Positions 11,501 to 19,619 of a stretch of DNA of 64,000 nucleotides are shown piece after piece (positions within the stretch are counted from its first letter, which is position 1; the number at the start of each line of letters is the position of its first letter). The stretch is from NCBI GenBank assembly GCA_036873135.1, contig JAPTYO010000007.1, forward strand, positions 25,216,763 to 25,280,762, read 5' to 3'. The notes beneath the pieces are model-generated. The model was not told where the DNA came from. It made no database searches and saw only the letters and a list, made by a program, of their open reading frames with translations. The stretch comes from Clarkia xantiana subsp. parviflora. Lineage: Eukaryota > Streptophyta > Magnoliopsida > Myrtales > Onagraceae. The position numbers and the translations under genes are program-made.

Positions 11501-12967
11501 GGACTTGCCACTCTGGCCCTGAAGTAACACATGATCACAAGTAAAGATCACTTTGCAATTTAACTGGCTAGGTAACCTAGATACAGAGATCAGATTGAAC
11601 TTGAAGTCAGGGACCAAGAGTATGTTGGTCAATGTGAATCCACTTGAGAAAGAGCATGAACCAACATGAGTCACTTTGCATTTGTGACCATTTGGCAAGT
11701 GCACATATTGGTGATCAGAATCACTTTTCTTCAAATCATGTAGCCACTCAATTTGATGAGTGATGTGGTTAGTAGCACCTGAGTCAACTATCCAAACCAT
11801 AGAATCACTAGATATACCTGTCATGTTGACATGAGCTTGATCCATATCTTCAAAGCTTAGAGGTGTATGATCAAAGTGATCATTATGGGCAGCAACATGT
11901 TGGATTCTTTTGTCAGCTGTGCCATGAAATATCTTTTTGTCCTTGGCTGCCACATGCTCAATTGTGCTTGAGTTGCCACCTTCTTCAACAATGTTGGCTG
12001 AATTCCAATTCCTCTTAGGAGCATTTGGATTGGTTTGATGAATTGGGTGATCATATGGGTAGCCATGCTTGATGTAGCAATTGTCTTCAATGTGACCTCT
12101 CTTGCCACAATAGTTGCAAGTATTGAGTGGTCTCTGACTTGAAGGATTGAAGTTGCCTCTTCCAAAGCCATTTCCTCTTCCAATGCCATTGTCATTGCCT
12201 CTAGCAAAGCCTCTACCCCTTGCATATCCTCTTCCATTGCCTCTACCACCACCATAGGATGGATGCTTTCCAGTGAACAAGGCAGTAGCCTCACCCACAT
12301 CACCAATGGAACCAGAGATGGTCCTTTGGCTTTCTTCTTGTACCAATACAGAGAAGGCAATGCTAAGGGAAGGAAGTGGTTGTCTCATAAGTAAGGTGCT
12401 CCTAATGTGTCCATAGGAGTCATTCAGTCCCAAAAGAAATGCCATCAACTTCTGCTTCTCCTTGTGTTCATTGACAATGTCCTCAGCACATTGAAGGTCC
12501 AAATCATCAATGGAAGCAAGAGCATCCCAGAGTTGCTTCATTTTGGCAAAGTACTCAGTGATAGAGAGCACACCTTGAGATGTTTGGTAAATCTCCCTTG
12601 TTAATTGGAAGATTTGTGTGCCATCCACTTTATCAAACATCTCCTTCAAGTCATTCCAAATGGAAGAAGCAGTAGTGTTGTAGACCAAACCATTCACCAA
12701 ATCTTTGGCCACAGTGTTCCTCAACCATGCTTTGACAATTGCATTTGCCCTATCCCATTTCACTCTATCATTGACATTAACATCCAATCTTGTGAATGTG
12801 CCATCTATAAAACCAAGCTTGTTCTTCACCAACAAGCCTTCCCTGATTGATGTGCTCCAAACATGATAGTTGGAGGTTCCTTGGAGTTGGAAAGGGATGA
12901 GCATATGGCCAGTGGTGTCTGAGGGGTGTATGTAAAGGGGGTCATCAACATTGGTTTCTTGAGCCAT
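8522..12967 (-). CDS. Copia-1 gag-pol polyprotein
   Basis: Intact 1481-aa polyprotein. The start is the ATG at 12967, because the seven codons upstream lack an ATG. In order: Copia-type gag N-terminus (WSTSIREGLL), UBN2 gag region, an Arg/Gly-rich stretch, a CCHC knuckle CNYCGKRGHIEDNC (about residue 283), protease VDSGATNH (about 391), GAG-pre-integrase LRWHRRLGH (about 520), integrase core with Asp in HMDLWGPY, Asp in RSDNGTEF and Glu in NGRVERKH, then RT with YVDDLLITG (about 1142), and RNase H with FCDSDWAA, SSAEAEYR and TDSQAAVK. All catalytic residues I can check are present. The C-terminal Glu/Lys-rich tail is encoded by the purine-rich tract, and the TAG stop falls in the 3' LTR. In life it would make virus-like particles, copy the RNA and integrate the DNA. 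Confidence 0.95.
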   Translation of the reverse strand: MAQETNVDDPLYIHPSDTTGHMLIPFQLQGTSNYHVWSTSIREGLLVKNKLGFIDGTFTRLDVNVNDRVKWDRANAIVKAWLRNTVAKDLVNGLVYNTTASSIWNDLKEMFDKVDGTQIFQLTREIYQTSQGVLSITEYFAKMKQLWDALASIDDLDLQCAEDIVNEHKEKQKLMAFLLGLNDSYGHIRSTLLMRQPLPSLSIAFSVLVQEESQRTISGSIGDVGEATALFTGKHPSYGGGRGNGRGYARGRGFARGNDNGIGRGNGFGRGNFNPSSQRPLNTCNYCGKRGHIEDNCYIKHGYPYDHPIHQTNPNAPKRNWNSANIVEEGGNSSTIEHVAAKDKKIFHGTADKRIQHVAAHNDHFDHTPLSFEDMDQAHVNMTGISSDSMVWIVDSGATNHITHQIEWLHDLKKSDSDHQYVHLPNGHKCKVTHVGSCSFSSGFTLTNILLVPDFKFNLISVSRLPSQLNCKVIFTCDHVLLQGQSGKSMVIGELNRGLYTLKDVVPSSPRKLAAACLENKDEVLRWHRRLGHVSEQYLNHLDVLGLNKTYGCIKQCTICPLAKQSRFSFPTSDSIASKPFDLVHMDLWGPYKVPTFKNNQYFLTIVDDHSRATWVYLMRHKSDTFLHIKNFLIMVKNQFGTMVKTLRSDNGTEFINSVCKGLLLQFGILHQTSCVHTPQQNGRVERKHRDILNIARAIRFQASMPLRHWGYCILNACYLLNRLPTSILKFKSPIEVLYGKTPSLHHLRTIGCLCFSTKLNNHDKFSPRAEPCILMGYSTSQKGYLVMNISNSVFHVSRDVHFHEDIFPFSMSKDALKALIPSCLGVKQPLEDFPPENPFHFDMDVSTNTPPIEVATPQMDDQAPQIEDQPPQQPIEEEAPQPSNLRRSLRIAQLHPTPPRRSARLAELKQRSSSNAIFGMEKYVSYNNLGPQYKCFLAALGKIKEPTTYKQAIKDPKWILAMKEEMQALQNNNTWELIELPQGKSSIGCKWVFKVKYNSDGSIERYKARLVAKGFTQIEGTDFNETFSPVVKMDTVRIILALAASKSWGLYHMDVNNAFLQGDLNEEVYMDIPQGFSHSKSLEGYPNLVCKLNKSLYGLKQASRQWNIKLTQTLLKNGYKQCASDHSLFTKIQGDDKVFLFTYVDDLLITGSNTKMINQLKNTLQTHFKLKDLGDLRYFLGLEVARSDRGLVINQRKYAIELIEDAGLGAARPAETPMEFNVKLTTHEYDKSTNSNSDDTLLEDATSYRRIIGKLLYLTMTRPDISFSVQRLSQFVDKPKRSHHDAVIRVIRYIKGTPGQGLIYPSNNKLNLSLFCDSDWAACPFSRKSVSAYCVKLGEAMIAWKVKKQDTISLSSAEAEYRCLRVAIQEALWVGRILKELGIQVNLPIPIYTDSQAAVKIAKNPMFHERTKHIELDCHFTRHHIQQGIIGVHYIPSKEQLADLLTKALVKNQHLALLKLYGIKDVFQERREEEEKDGRI

Positions 12968-13703
12968 TTTGTAACTCAAGTAACACAAGTAGGTATTGAA
13001 TTTGATTAATAGGAATCCAAATCCAAGAAATCAGCTGCCACAATCCAATCAAAATCGCATACACAAGTTGCACTACAAACAAAAGTAGTACACCAAGGTT
13101 GTTGATAGTAGGACAAAATCCAGCTCACCCTATGAGATTGCTTGTACAATTCCGCAACAAGATTTGTGATTTTCAAAGCTTGAAATTCAACAGAAATGGA
13201 TTAGAAGCCATTCTCCATTGATGAAAGCTCAGAATTCTTGAAGATATGAACACAAAACACAAGGTAGGCATAAATGCTCCTCAGCCGAGCAATGTGTAGA
13301 CAAGGGAAATCAAGCAATGAAAATCCAGGTATCAAGCAAGGGGCGCAGCTGGAACAAGTTCAAAATCCATATCCAAATGTAGAGAAACAAAGCAAACTCC
13401 AGGAAATAGTAGTATCAAACACGCAATCAGCTCAACAAGACTGAATTCTTCAAGAACAAGCAAACTAGTACTAAGTCATCTTGGCTATGCTTAGTCTAGG
13501 TGCAGATCTACTTTGTGCGTGTTGAGTTCTTGAAATTCCACTTACTATATGTCCATTCTTAAGTAAGAAATGGATTGGTGAAGTAGAAAAGATGATCCAC
13601 GAAGCTGAAGTTGCAAATCCACACTTGAACAAGGTGAATGTTAAGGCAAAACTTTGAAGAAACTTGGTCTTCTTTAGCTTTGTGGTTGTGCCGCCATTTG
13701 AGG
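12968..13703 (-). other. 5' leader of Copia-1
   Basis: Untranslated region of about 740 bp between the primer-binding site and the polyprotein ATG. It shows no ORF or clear substructure. It would hold the RNA packaging signal of the element. Confidence 0.6.
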
Positions 13704-13717
13704 TGGCTCTGATACCA
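13704..13717 (-). other. Primer-binding site of Copia-1 (initiator tRNA-Met)
   Basis: On the minus strand TGGTATCAGAGCCA abuts the 5' LTR. It is complementary to the 3' end of plant initiator tRNA-Met, and it fixes the inner LTR border, which supports the TA terminus. Confidence 0.92.
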
Positions 13718-13993
13718 TAAAAGCTTTAGGAGGATAAATCATTTGTTGATTGATGATTAGGGATTACAATGCAATAGGTAAGCTATATATACTAGGTGAT
13801 AAGGATCACCAACTAGGACTAGCTATCCTATGTGCCCAACTTGGTGTACCAAGGTGCATACACCATGTAACATGTACTACATGATATATGCACCATATAA
13901 TAACCTTATACAATCATCTAATGACATGATAGAAGTAAATGCAAGTGTAAATGACAAGATGCAATGTGAGCATATCAACTTATATACTCTATA
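13718..13993 (-). repeat. 5' LTR of Copia-1
   Basis: 276 bp, bounded by the primer-binding site on one side and TSD CTCCG (13994-13998) on the other. Nearly identical to 8251-8526. Confidence 0.95.
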
Positions 13994-14420
13994 CTCCGGC
14001 TGCTAATCTGACGTCCATCAAGAGTGTGTGGCCCTTCGCGCAGTGGGGTATCGACTTGGTGGGACCTCTACCACAAGCCCAAGATATGGGATTCCCAAGG
14101 TGGTGATCAGTGATAATGGTCCACCGTTTAACGAGGCTCAAGTGAAGGAGTATCTGGAGGAGTTGAATATCGAGCATCGGACAACTTCTGTTTATCATGC
14201 TCAGACTAATGGCCAGGTGGAGTCAGCCAACAAAATCGTGATGGATGGCCTGAAGAAAAGGGTCTATGCCTTGAAGGGCAAATGGCTGAACGAGCTGGAA
14301 AATGTGCTGAGCAACACCCAAACGATCAACAGGGGAGACTCCGTTTGGCCTCGTTTATGGCACGGAGGCTGTTGCTCCCGTGGAAATAGCTGTGGCGTCC
14401 CGTCGGATGAGATATTATGA
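13994..14420 (+). pseudogene. gypsy integrase core, continued after Copia-1, with internal deletion
   Basis: The frame joins 8250 across the Copia insertion and reads WGIDLVGPLPQ (first catalytic Asp). It then shows a deletion and resumes at YGIPKVVISDNG (second Asp), followed by HAQTNGQVESANK (catalytic Glu). About 45 residues between the first two Asp are missing compared with intact Tat integrases. A frameshift near 14335 follows. Confidence 0.82.
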
Positions 14421-14784
14421 GCCTCTGACGAATGATGAAATGAGACGTTTGGATTTGGACTTGCTCGAAGAGAAGAGGCGGGAAGCCGATGAAGTCCAGG
14501 CTCGAATGCGTTTGGCGACGGCCAGATATTACAATCGGGGAGTTAAGTCCCGACAATTCTTCATCATGGAACTGGTTTGGCGTCGGAATGAGTTTACCCT
14601 TTTGGGTCGGATCAACAAGATGTCACCAAAATGGGAAGGACCTTATAAGATCGTGGGGATGCCAGTTCCAAATGCGTACAAGTTGGAAGATCTCGATGGC
14701 CATGTATTGAAGCATTCTTTTAGTGGTGAACACTTGAAAAAATGTCATGCTCGAGAAAAAGTCGCCTTAAGTGGTACACGATGA
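14340..14784 (+). pseudogene. gypsy integrase C-terminal part
   Basis: In the shifted frame the sequence reads TPFGLVYGTEAVAPVEI, then an Asp/Glu/Arg-rich helix, then the beta-rich C-terminal DNA-binding segment (MSPKWEGPYKI, LEDLDGHVLKHSFSGEHLKK). The last residues overlap the first tandem repeat unit. The end is TGA at 14782-14784. Confidence 0.8.
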
Positions 14785-15445
14785 AAAGTCGCCTTAAGTG
14801 GTGCACGAGGTTAAGTCGCCTTAAGTGGTGCACGAGATTAAGTCGCCTTAAGTGGTGCACGAGATTAAGTCACCTTAAGTGGTGCACGATGAAAGTCGCC
14901 TTTAGTGTTGCACGATGAAAGTCGCCTTAAGTGGTGCACGAGATTAAGTCGCCTTAAGTTGTGCACGAGATTAAGTCGCCTTAAGTGGTGCACGATGAAA
15001 GTCGCCTTAAGTGGTGCACGAGAAAAAGTCGCCTTAAGTGGTGCACGAGATTAAGTCGCCTTAAGTGGTGCACGAGAAAAAGTCGCCTTAAGTGGTGCAC
15101 GAGATTAAGTCGCCTTTAGTGGTGCACGATGAAAGTCGCCTTAAGTGGTGCACGAGATTAAGTCGCCTTAAGTGGTGCACGATGAAAGTCGCCTTAAGTG
15201 GTGCACGATGTTAAGTCGCCTTAAGTGGTGCACAATGAAAAGTCGCCCTTAAGTGGTGCACGAGATTAAGTCGCCTTAAGTGGTGCACGATGAAAGTCGC
15301 CTTAAGTGGTGCACGATGGAAAGTCACCTTAAGTGGTGCACGATGAAAGTCGCCTTAAGTGGTGCACGAGGTTAAGTCGCCTTAAGTGGTGCACGATTAA
15401 ATCGCCTTAAGTGGTGTGGGTAATTCACCTTAAGTGGTGCAGCGA
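14766..15445 (+). repeat. 26-unit tandem repeat in the gypsy 3' untranslated region
   Basis: About 26 units of 26-27 bp beginning CTTAAGTGGTGCACGA. Two main variants differ at the end (GATGAAAGTCGC versus GAGATTAAGTCGC) and often alternate. The last two units are degenerate. Each unit contains the palindromes CTTAAG and GTGCAC. Variable tandem arrays in this position are known from Tat-lineage retrotransposons and have been proposed as a source of satellite DNA. Confidence 0.95.
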
Positions 15446-15808
15446 TAATTGGAATCAAAGGAGATTGATATTATAAAGATCCAAGAGGTTCACAATAACA
15501 GAAGGAAATTACAAGGATTCGAAAATAAAGCGATTGAACTTGATCATTGGCAGCGTCGAGGGGAGCAGGGTCCACGAGGTCTGAGGCAGAAGGCTCCGCA
15601 GCAAGATGATCGGATCCTGGAAGATTGGCCGCGGGGGGATCGGACTCTTGGAGGTCAGCCGATGAAGAGTCGATTATCGAGGAATATTGGAGGAGGAGAT
15701 CCGCTTCAAAAGATTTTTCGAGAAGTCGAAAGCCTCCGACTCCGATGTCGGGAGGTCGGGAGTTGAAAGACACGACGAACTGTAAGTCCCTCATGTCTTG
15801 GGGGCAAA
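15446..15808 (+). other. gypsy 3' untranslated segment and polypurine tract
   Basis: Non-coding tail of the gypsy element between the tandem array and the 3' LTR. The last bases, GGGGGCAAA at 15800-15808, form the likely polypurine tract that primes plus-strand synthesis. Confidence 0.7.
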
Positions 15809-16465
15809 TGATGGGTTTGGCTATAGCCGTTAGGCTCTTTAACGATGAGGAAACGGTGAATAGGCCCACTGGGCCCTAAAAGGAGGTCAAGAAGACCAAG
15901 GCGAAGGGTCCAGACAGAGGGAGTCCTGATGATGAAAGGTCCCGACAGAGTCGGTCCCGATAGGTGAGCTGGACACTCCCGATGAGATGCATTTAAGTAG
16001 GTCCCGATGATGAATCCCTGAGAACGATTGGCCCTGTCACGATGACGAGGGGCCTCGAGCGGTGGCACAACGAGATAACTCTGGAGTCCCCGATATTAGT
16101 CGGGACTTGCTATCAGAGGTTAAGGCCGAGATACGCGGGGCGTGGCCGAGATAAGCGAGATCATGGCCTAGATAGGCGGGATCGTGGCCGAGATATGCAG
16201 AATACGGGCTAACCACCCCAACGGTTCACCAGGTAACTGAGGTACCTCTTCGCCTATAAAAGGGCAGAGGTTACCTCAGATCACGGACGTTTTTGAGATA
16301 CACTACTTGAGTTTACTGCTTGCCAGTCCATACGAGATACTCATTTAAGCATCGGAGAGGGATTCTAGGTCACCGCCCGGTCTATCCCCTCTTGCAGGAT
16401 TACGTGGAGCGAAGGAGTTAGGATCGCCGTCAAAGATCGTGCCGGAGTTCCACCGTGATCCAACA
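15809..16465 (+). repeat. 3' LTR of the gypsy element
   Basis: 657 bp, TGATGGG to ATCCAACA, followed by TSD GAGCG. It contains a TATA box at 16255-16262. It lacks three of the four 20-bp subrepeats of the 5' LTR and differs by about 18 substitutions elsewhere. Confidence 0.95.
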
Positions 16466-16539
16466 GAGCGCACAAATTCAAATCTTGGTGATGCCCCTTC
16501 CATGAAACGCCGAGGTGTACTGGTTGAAGTTCATGGTTA

Positions 16540-18030
16540 CAGACTAGTGATAAGTCTAGTAAACTGTTGTTTGTAAACACAATTAAAGAGATTAAAGATA
16601 GTTAACTAGTAGAGGTGAGTTAGAGCGGGACTGGCAAACATTTTTCTAGAAAATGCTAAAATCTGAATTTTCAGGCTCACAATCTCATGTCGTGAATCCA
16701 AGCCCAAGTTTAGGAAATACAAAAGGTTACGAGTTTTTGTAATTTGGGACGGGTTCAGAACAACAACCCAAAATACAAAAAAGGGTTAAAGGTACTTTTG
16801 GTGCCACGTGTTTGACCAATGTAGGTTTTTGGTGTCATATGTTTAGTTTTGTAGGTTTTTGGTGCCATATGTTTGAAAGGTTGTATGTTTTTGGTTTTTC
16901 CGTTAGTCAACAGTTAGTTTGACCGTTAAATACTTTTATTTTATTCAATTTAGTCCTCAAATTTATATTTCTAAAATTTAATATTTACACTTTAGTCCCT
17001 ATTGTTTGCTTAAGTCACGGTCCACCACCCACCACCTCTAAAGCCGCCACCGACCACCACGAAAATGGCCGGCCACCACCACTTGGGGCTGGAAACCACC
17101 CCAATTGGTGGTGGCCAGCCCAATCGGGGCCGGCTACCACCAATTGGGGCCGGCCACCACCAATTGGGGTGGTTTCCAGCCCCAAATGGTGGTGGCCGGC
17201 CATTTTCGTGGTGGTCGGCGGCGGCTTTGGGGGTGGTGGGTGGTCGGCGGCCTTCGATGGTGACTTGAGCAAACACTAGGGACTAAAATATAAATATTAA
17301 ATTTTAGAAATATAAATTTGAGGGTTAAATTGAACAAAATAAAAGTATTTAACGGTCAAACTAACTGTTGACTAACGGAAATACCAAAAACATACAACCT
17401 CTCAAAAATATAGCACCAAAAGCTTACAAAACTAAACATATGACACCAAAAACCTCCACTAGTCAAACATGTGGCACCAAAAGTACCTATTAACAAAAAA
17501 AAAAAAAAATCACAATATCGTTACCTTTCTTTAAATTTATAACACAAGTCAAGTTCCAGTACACACATCGAGTTCTAATACTGAAAAATCAAAATTAGTT
17601 ATAAATTTGGGATGAGACTTTATTTAAAAACACAGTTAAAGATTAGTGATAAGTCAAGTAAATTGTTGTTTGTAAACACAGTTAAAGAGATTAAAGATAG
17701 TTAACTAGTAGAGGTGAGTTAGAGCGGGACTGGCAAACATTTTTCTAGAAAATGCTAAAATCTGAATTTTCAGGCTCACAATCTCATGTCGTGAGTCCAA
17801 GCCCAAGTTTAGGAAATACAAAAGTTTACGAGTTTTTGTAATTTAGGACGGGTTCAGAACAACAACCCAAAATACAAAAAATTAACAAAAAAAATTAAAA
17901 TTAAAATCACAATATCATTACGTTTCTTCAAATTTATAACACACGTCAAGTTCCAATACACACATCAAGTTCTAATACTGAAAAATCAAAATTAGTTATA
18001 AATTCAGAATGAGACTTTATTTAAAAAGTC
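16540..18030. repeat. Tandem direct duplication of about 380 bp, first copy split by a foldback element
   Basis: The segment 16540-16781 plus 17495-17632 matches 17642-18030 with few changes. The second copy reads straight through the place where the first copy carries the TIR element, so it preserves the empty site. No coding sense was seen in the unit. Confidence 0.85.
16782..17494. mobile_element. Foldback/TIR element, family A copy 1
   Basis: About 713 bp with long terminal inverted repeats (roughly 250 bp each) starting AGGGTTAAAGGTACTTTTGG. The centre is GC-rich and made of units such as GGCCGGCCACCACCAATTGG. It encodes nothing convincing; ORFs in the core are by-products of the palindromic repeat. 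It matches 42605-43466. The right terminus is slightly degraded. Non-autonomous, superfamily uncertain. Confidence 0.88.
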
Positions 18031-18401
18031 TAAACCCGAGTCCGAGTTTAAAATAAAAAGTCCTACCTGCTCGAGCTTTGACACAATTTCGGGACGGACT
18101 AATTTGAAGCTCTTTGGAATTTTTGCTCGAAATTCCGAGCTTATAAAAAAGTTACTTAATGTGCAACTCTTATCCATTATCACTTGCATTACTAGGAATA
18201 AACTCCACCAACTCACTTAAGAATAAGTATATATAACAGGAACAAAAATGACAATAATTATATAATATTGTATAAGAGGTAATTAAGAATGATTAAACAG
18301 CAAAACACGTCAGTCTGCTTTGCCCTAACCCTAATTATAAACCCTAATAACATAACCTTATTAATTATCATTATTATTAGGTAAACTAAGCTCAATTAAG
18401 A
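18031..18401. other. 3' flank of the ZHD gene
   Basis: AT-rich sequence downstream of the minus-strand ZHD gene. It should contain that gene's 3' UTR and poly(A) site. Nothing else was recognised. Confidence 0.5.
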
Positions 18402-19262
18402 TCAAGATGAAGACGAAGACCCATTAGCTCCCATATGCACCGATCCGCCTCGCTGAAGATGATCATCGAGGTTGATGCTGCTGCCGCCGCCGCCGTTTCC
18501 GGTCGGCTTGCTCTTACCGAAGGTGTTCTTGTTATTATGCATCCACACTTTGAGAACGTTCCGATCTACGCCGACCTCGTGACAGAATTCCTGGATAATA
18601 TCTTCGTCTCTCTTCTGAACCTTCCACCCCACCTGCTCCGCGAACTCCAGCATCTTCTCCTTCTGCTTCGGGGTGAATTTCGTCCGGAACCGCTTCCGGC
18701 TTCCGCCGCCGCGCGGATGGATGTTGATGATGTGAGCGTTCGTCGGCGGCGGGTGGGGATGGGGATGGCCGTCGGGCGGGGAGGAGAGAGCGAGCAGCAT
18801 GTGAGGGGCTGAGTGAGGGTAGTACGAGGAGGAGATCGGTGGCGGAGAAGCGGAATTAGGGCTCCGAGGCGGCGGCGGCGGGTGGTGACGGTGGTGGGGA
18901 TGGTACTCAATTTGGGCGGTGGTAGCGATTGGCGTAGCTAGCGGTGAGTCGTCCGGATCTCGGCGGTGGAAATTGCGGTGGCAGCCACAGGCAGCGCACC
19001 GGAAGGAGGCCGGATCGGCGGCGGTGGAGGCCGGAGAAGGCATGAATTCGCCGCATCCGTCGAGGGCATGACCGCCGATGCCGGCGGCGTGGTTCTTCAG
19101 GCACTCCTTGTACACCACAGCCGCCGGAGGCGGCTGCTGGTGGTGGTGGCGCTTCAAGACGCCGTTGGTGAGCGGAATCGACTTTCCCGGCGCGATCTGG
19201 GCCGGAATCTCGGAGGCCAGGTCCGGCGACTTCCTGTTCAGAGCAGTAGCAGCAGTCTCCAT
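18402..19262 (-). CDS. Zinc-finger homeodomain (ZHD) transcription factor
   Basis: Plant-specific nuclear transcription factor, 286 aa, intronless as usual for the family. An unstructured N-terminus is followed by the ZF-HD dimerisation finger at about residues 50-102 (KECLKNHAAGIGGHALDGC, later [11 protein letters not shown]), which has all expected Cys and His. A His/Pro/Ser-rich linker (about 115-185) leads to a homeodomain at about 187-247 (KRFRTKFTPKQKEKM, then VWMHNNKNTF, the recognition helix). A Gly/Ser-rich tail ends the protein. The family forms homo- and heterodimers and binds ATTA-type sites in floral and stress programmes. The motif order and GCGEFMPSP fit the ZHD1-4 type; the exact member cannot be told. 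A MIF gene of the same family lies 6 kb away on the same strand. GC content is far above that of the flanks. Confidence 0.96.
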   Translation of the reverse strand: METAATALNRKSPDLASEIPAQIAPGKSIPLTNGVLKRHHHQQPPPAAVVYKECLKNHAAGIGGHALDGCGEFMPSPASTAADPASFRCAACGCHRNFHRRDPDDSPLATPIATTAQIEYHPHHRHHPPPPPRSPNSASPPPISSSYYPHSAPHMLLALSSPPDGHPHPHPPPTNAHIINIHPRGGGSRKRFRTKFTPKQKEKMLEFAEQVGWKVQKRDEDIIQEFCHEVGVDRNVLKVWMHNNKNTFGKSKPTGNGGGGSSINLDDHLQRGGSVHMGANGSSSSS

Positions 19263-19618
19263 ATGGATCTTGTTATTTTTCTTCTTCTTCTTCTTGAGTC
19301 ATCTAGGGCTAAGCAGATGAGATATTCCTGAGGGTGATCTTTGATTCGCCATATCAGCAGAGGATAATCCAACCACTAGCTGATTAAAGGTTAAAGCTCC
19401 TCCTTTTGAGCAGAGATAGAGAAACTAAAGAGAGAAATAATGGAAGATGAAGATGCGCAGTTGATGAGAACAGTGGATAAAAATCTTTTTAAGTTTTGTG
19501 GCTCTCAATCTTAACCTTCCATTTACTTGGTAATGCCCATGTGAACTCATAAATTCGTCACATATATAATTGATTTTTTTTTTTACAGTTACTAATTTTT
19601 TAAAAAGGATACATATTA
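19263..19618 (-). other. Promoter and leader region of the ZHD gene
   Basis: Sequence upstream of the ZHD ATG on the minus strand. It holds a GAA-rich tract directly before the ATG, a uORF and a possible TATA-like stretch (TATATATG near 19561-19568). No other gene was seen. Confidence 0.45.
19299..19352 (-). promoter_or_regulatory. Possible 17-codon uORF in the ZHD leader
   Basis: On the minus strand an ATG at 19352 starts a 17-codon ORF (MANQRSPSGISHLLSPR) that ends in TGA at 19299-19301, 36 bp before the ZHD start codon. If the transcription start lies upstream of it, the uORF could lower ZHD translation. The transcript start is not known. Confidence 0.4.
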
Positions 19619-19619
19619 T

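Larger units (their letters stand above)
8251..13993 (-). mobile_element. Ty1/copia LTR retrotransposon (Copia-1), young and intact, nested
   Basis: A complete 5743-bp element inserted antisense in the gypsy integrase. The target duplication is CTCCG (8246-8250 and 13994-13998). Both LTRs are 276 bp and differ at only two positions that I could find. In element orientation they begin TATAGAG and end CTTTTA, so the termini are TA..TA instead of TG..CA. The primer-binding site next to the 5' LTR matches initiator tRNA-Met. A single long ORF encodes the full polyprotein. The structure suggests recent insertion and possible activity. Small LTRs and the gag type suggest the Ale/Retrofit group, with modest confidence. 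Confidence 0.96.
3742..16465 (+). mobile_element. Ty3/gypsy LTR retrotransposon, Tat-like, degraded, hosting a nested Copia
   Basis: This is a complete insertion with 5-bp target duplication GAGCG at 3737-3741 and 16466-16470. Both LTRs run TG..CA (717 and 657 bp). A primer-binding site starting TGGCGCCGTC follows the 5' LTR. A purine tract, GGGGGCAAA, precedes the 3' LTR at 15809. Coding remnants run in the order gag, protease, RT fingers, second RNase H, integrase, which is Ty3/gypsy order. The extra RNase H-like domain and the tandem repeats between integrase and 3' LTR are traits of the Tat lineage. There are stops at 5255, 5963, 6424 and 6760, several frameshifts, and deletions in RT and integrase, so it cannot be autonomous. 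A Copia element (8251-13993) splits the integrase. Excluding the Copia, the element is about 7 kb. I counted about 18 substitutions between the LTRs. Confidence 0.93.

Noticed and set aside
12968..12988. Seven extra N-terminal codons on the Copia-1 polyprotein
   Set aside because: The extension begins with TTG, not ATG; the ATG at 12967 is used.
17010..17337. ORFs rich in Pro, His and Gly on both strands
   Set aside because: They arise from the palindromic GC-rich core of foldback family A and repeat at 42742-43307; open frames on both strands are expected from the repeat.
18435..19331. Plus-strand and shifted-frame ORFs over the ZHD gene
   Set aside because: They are shadows of a GC-rich coding sequence; only the minus-strand frame has domains.
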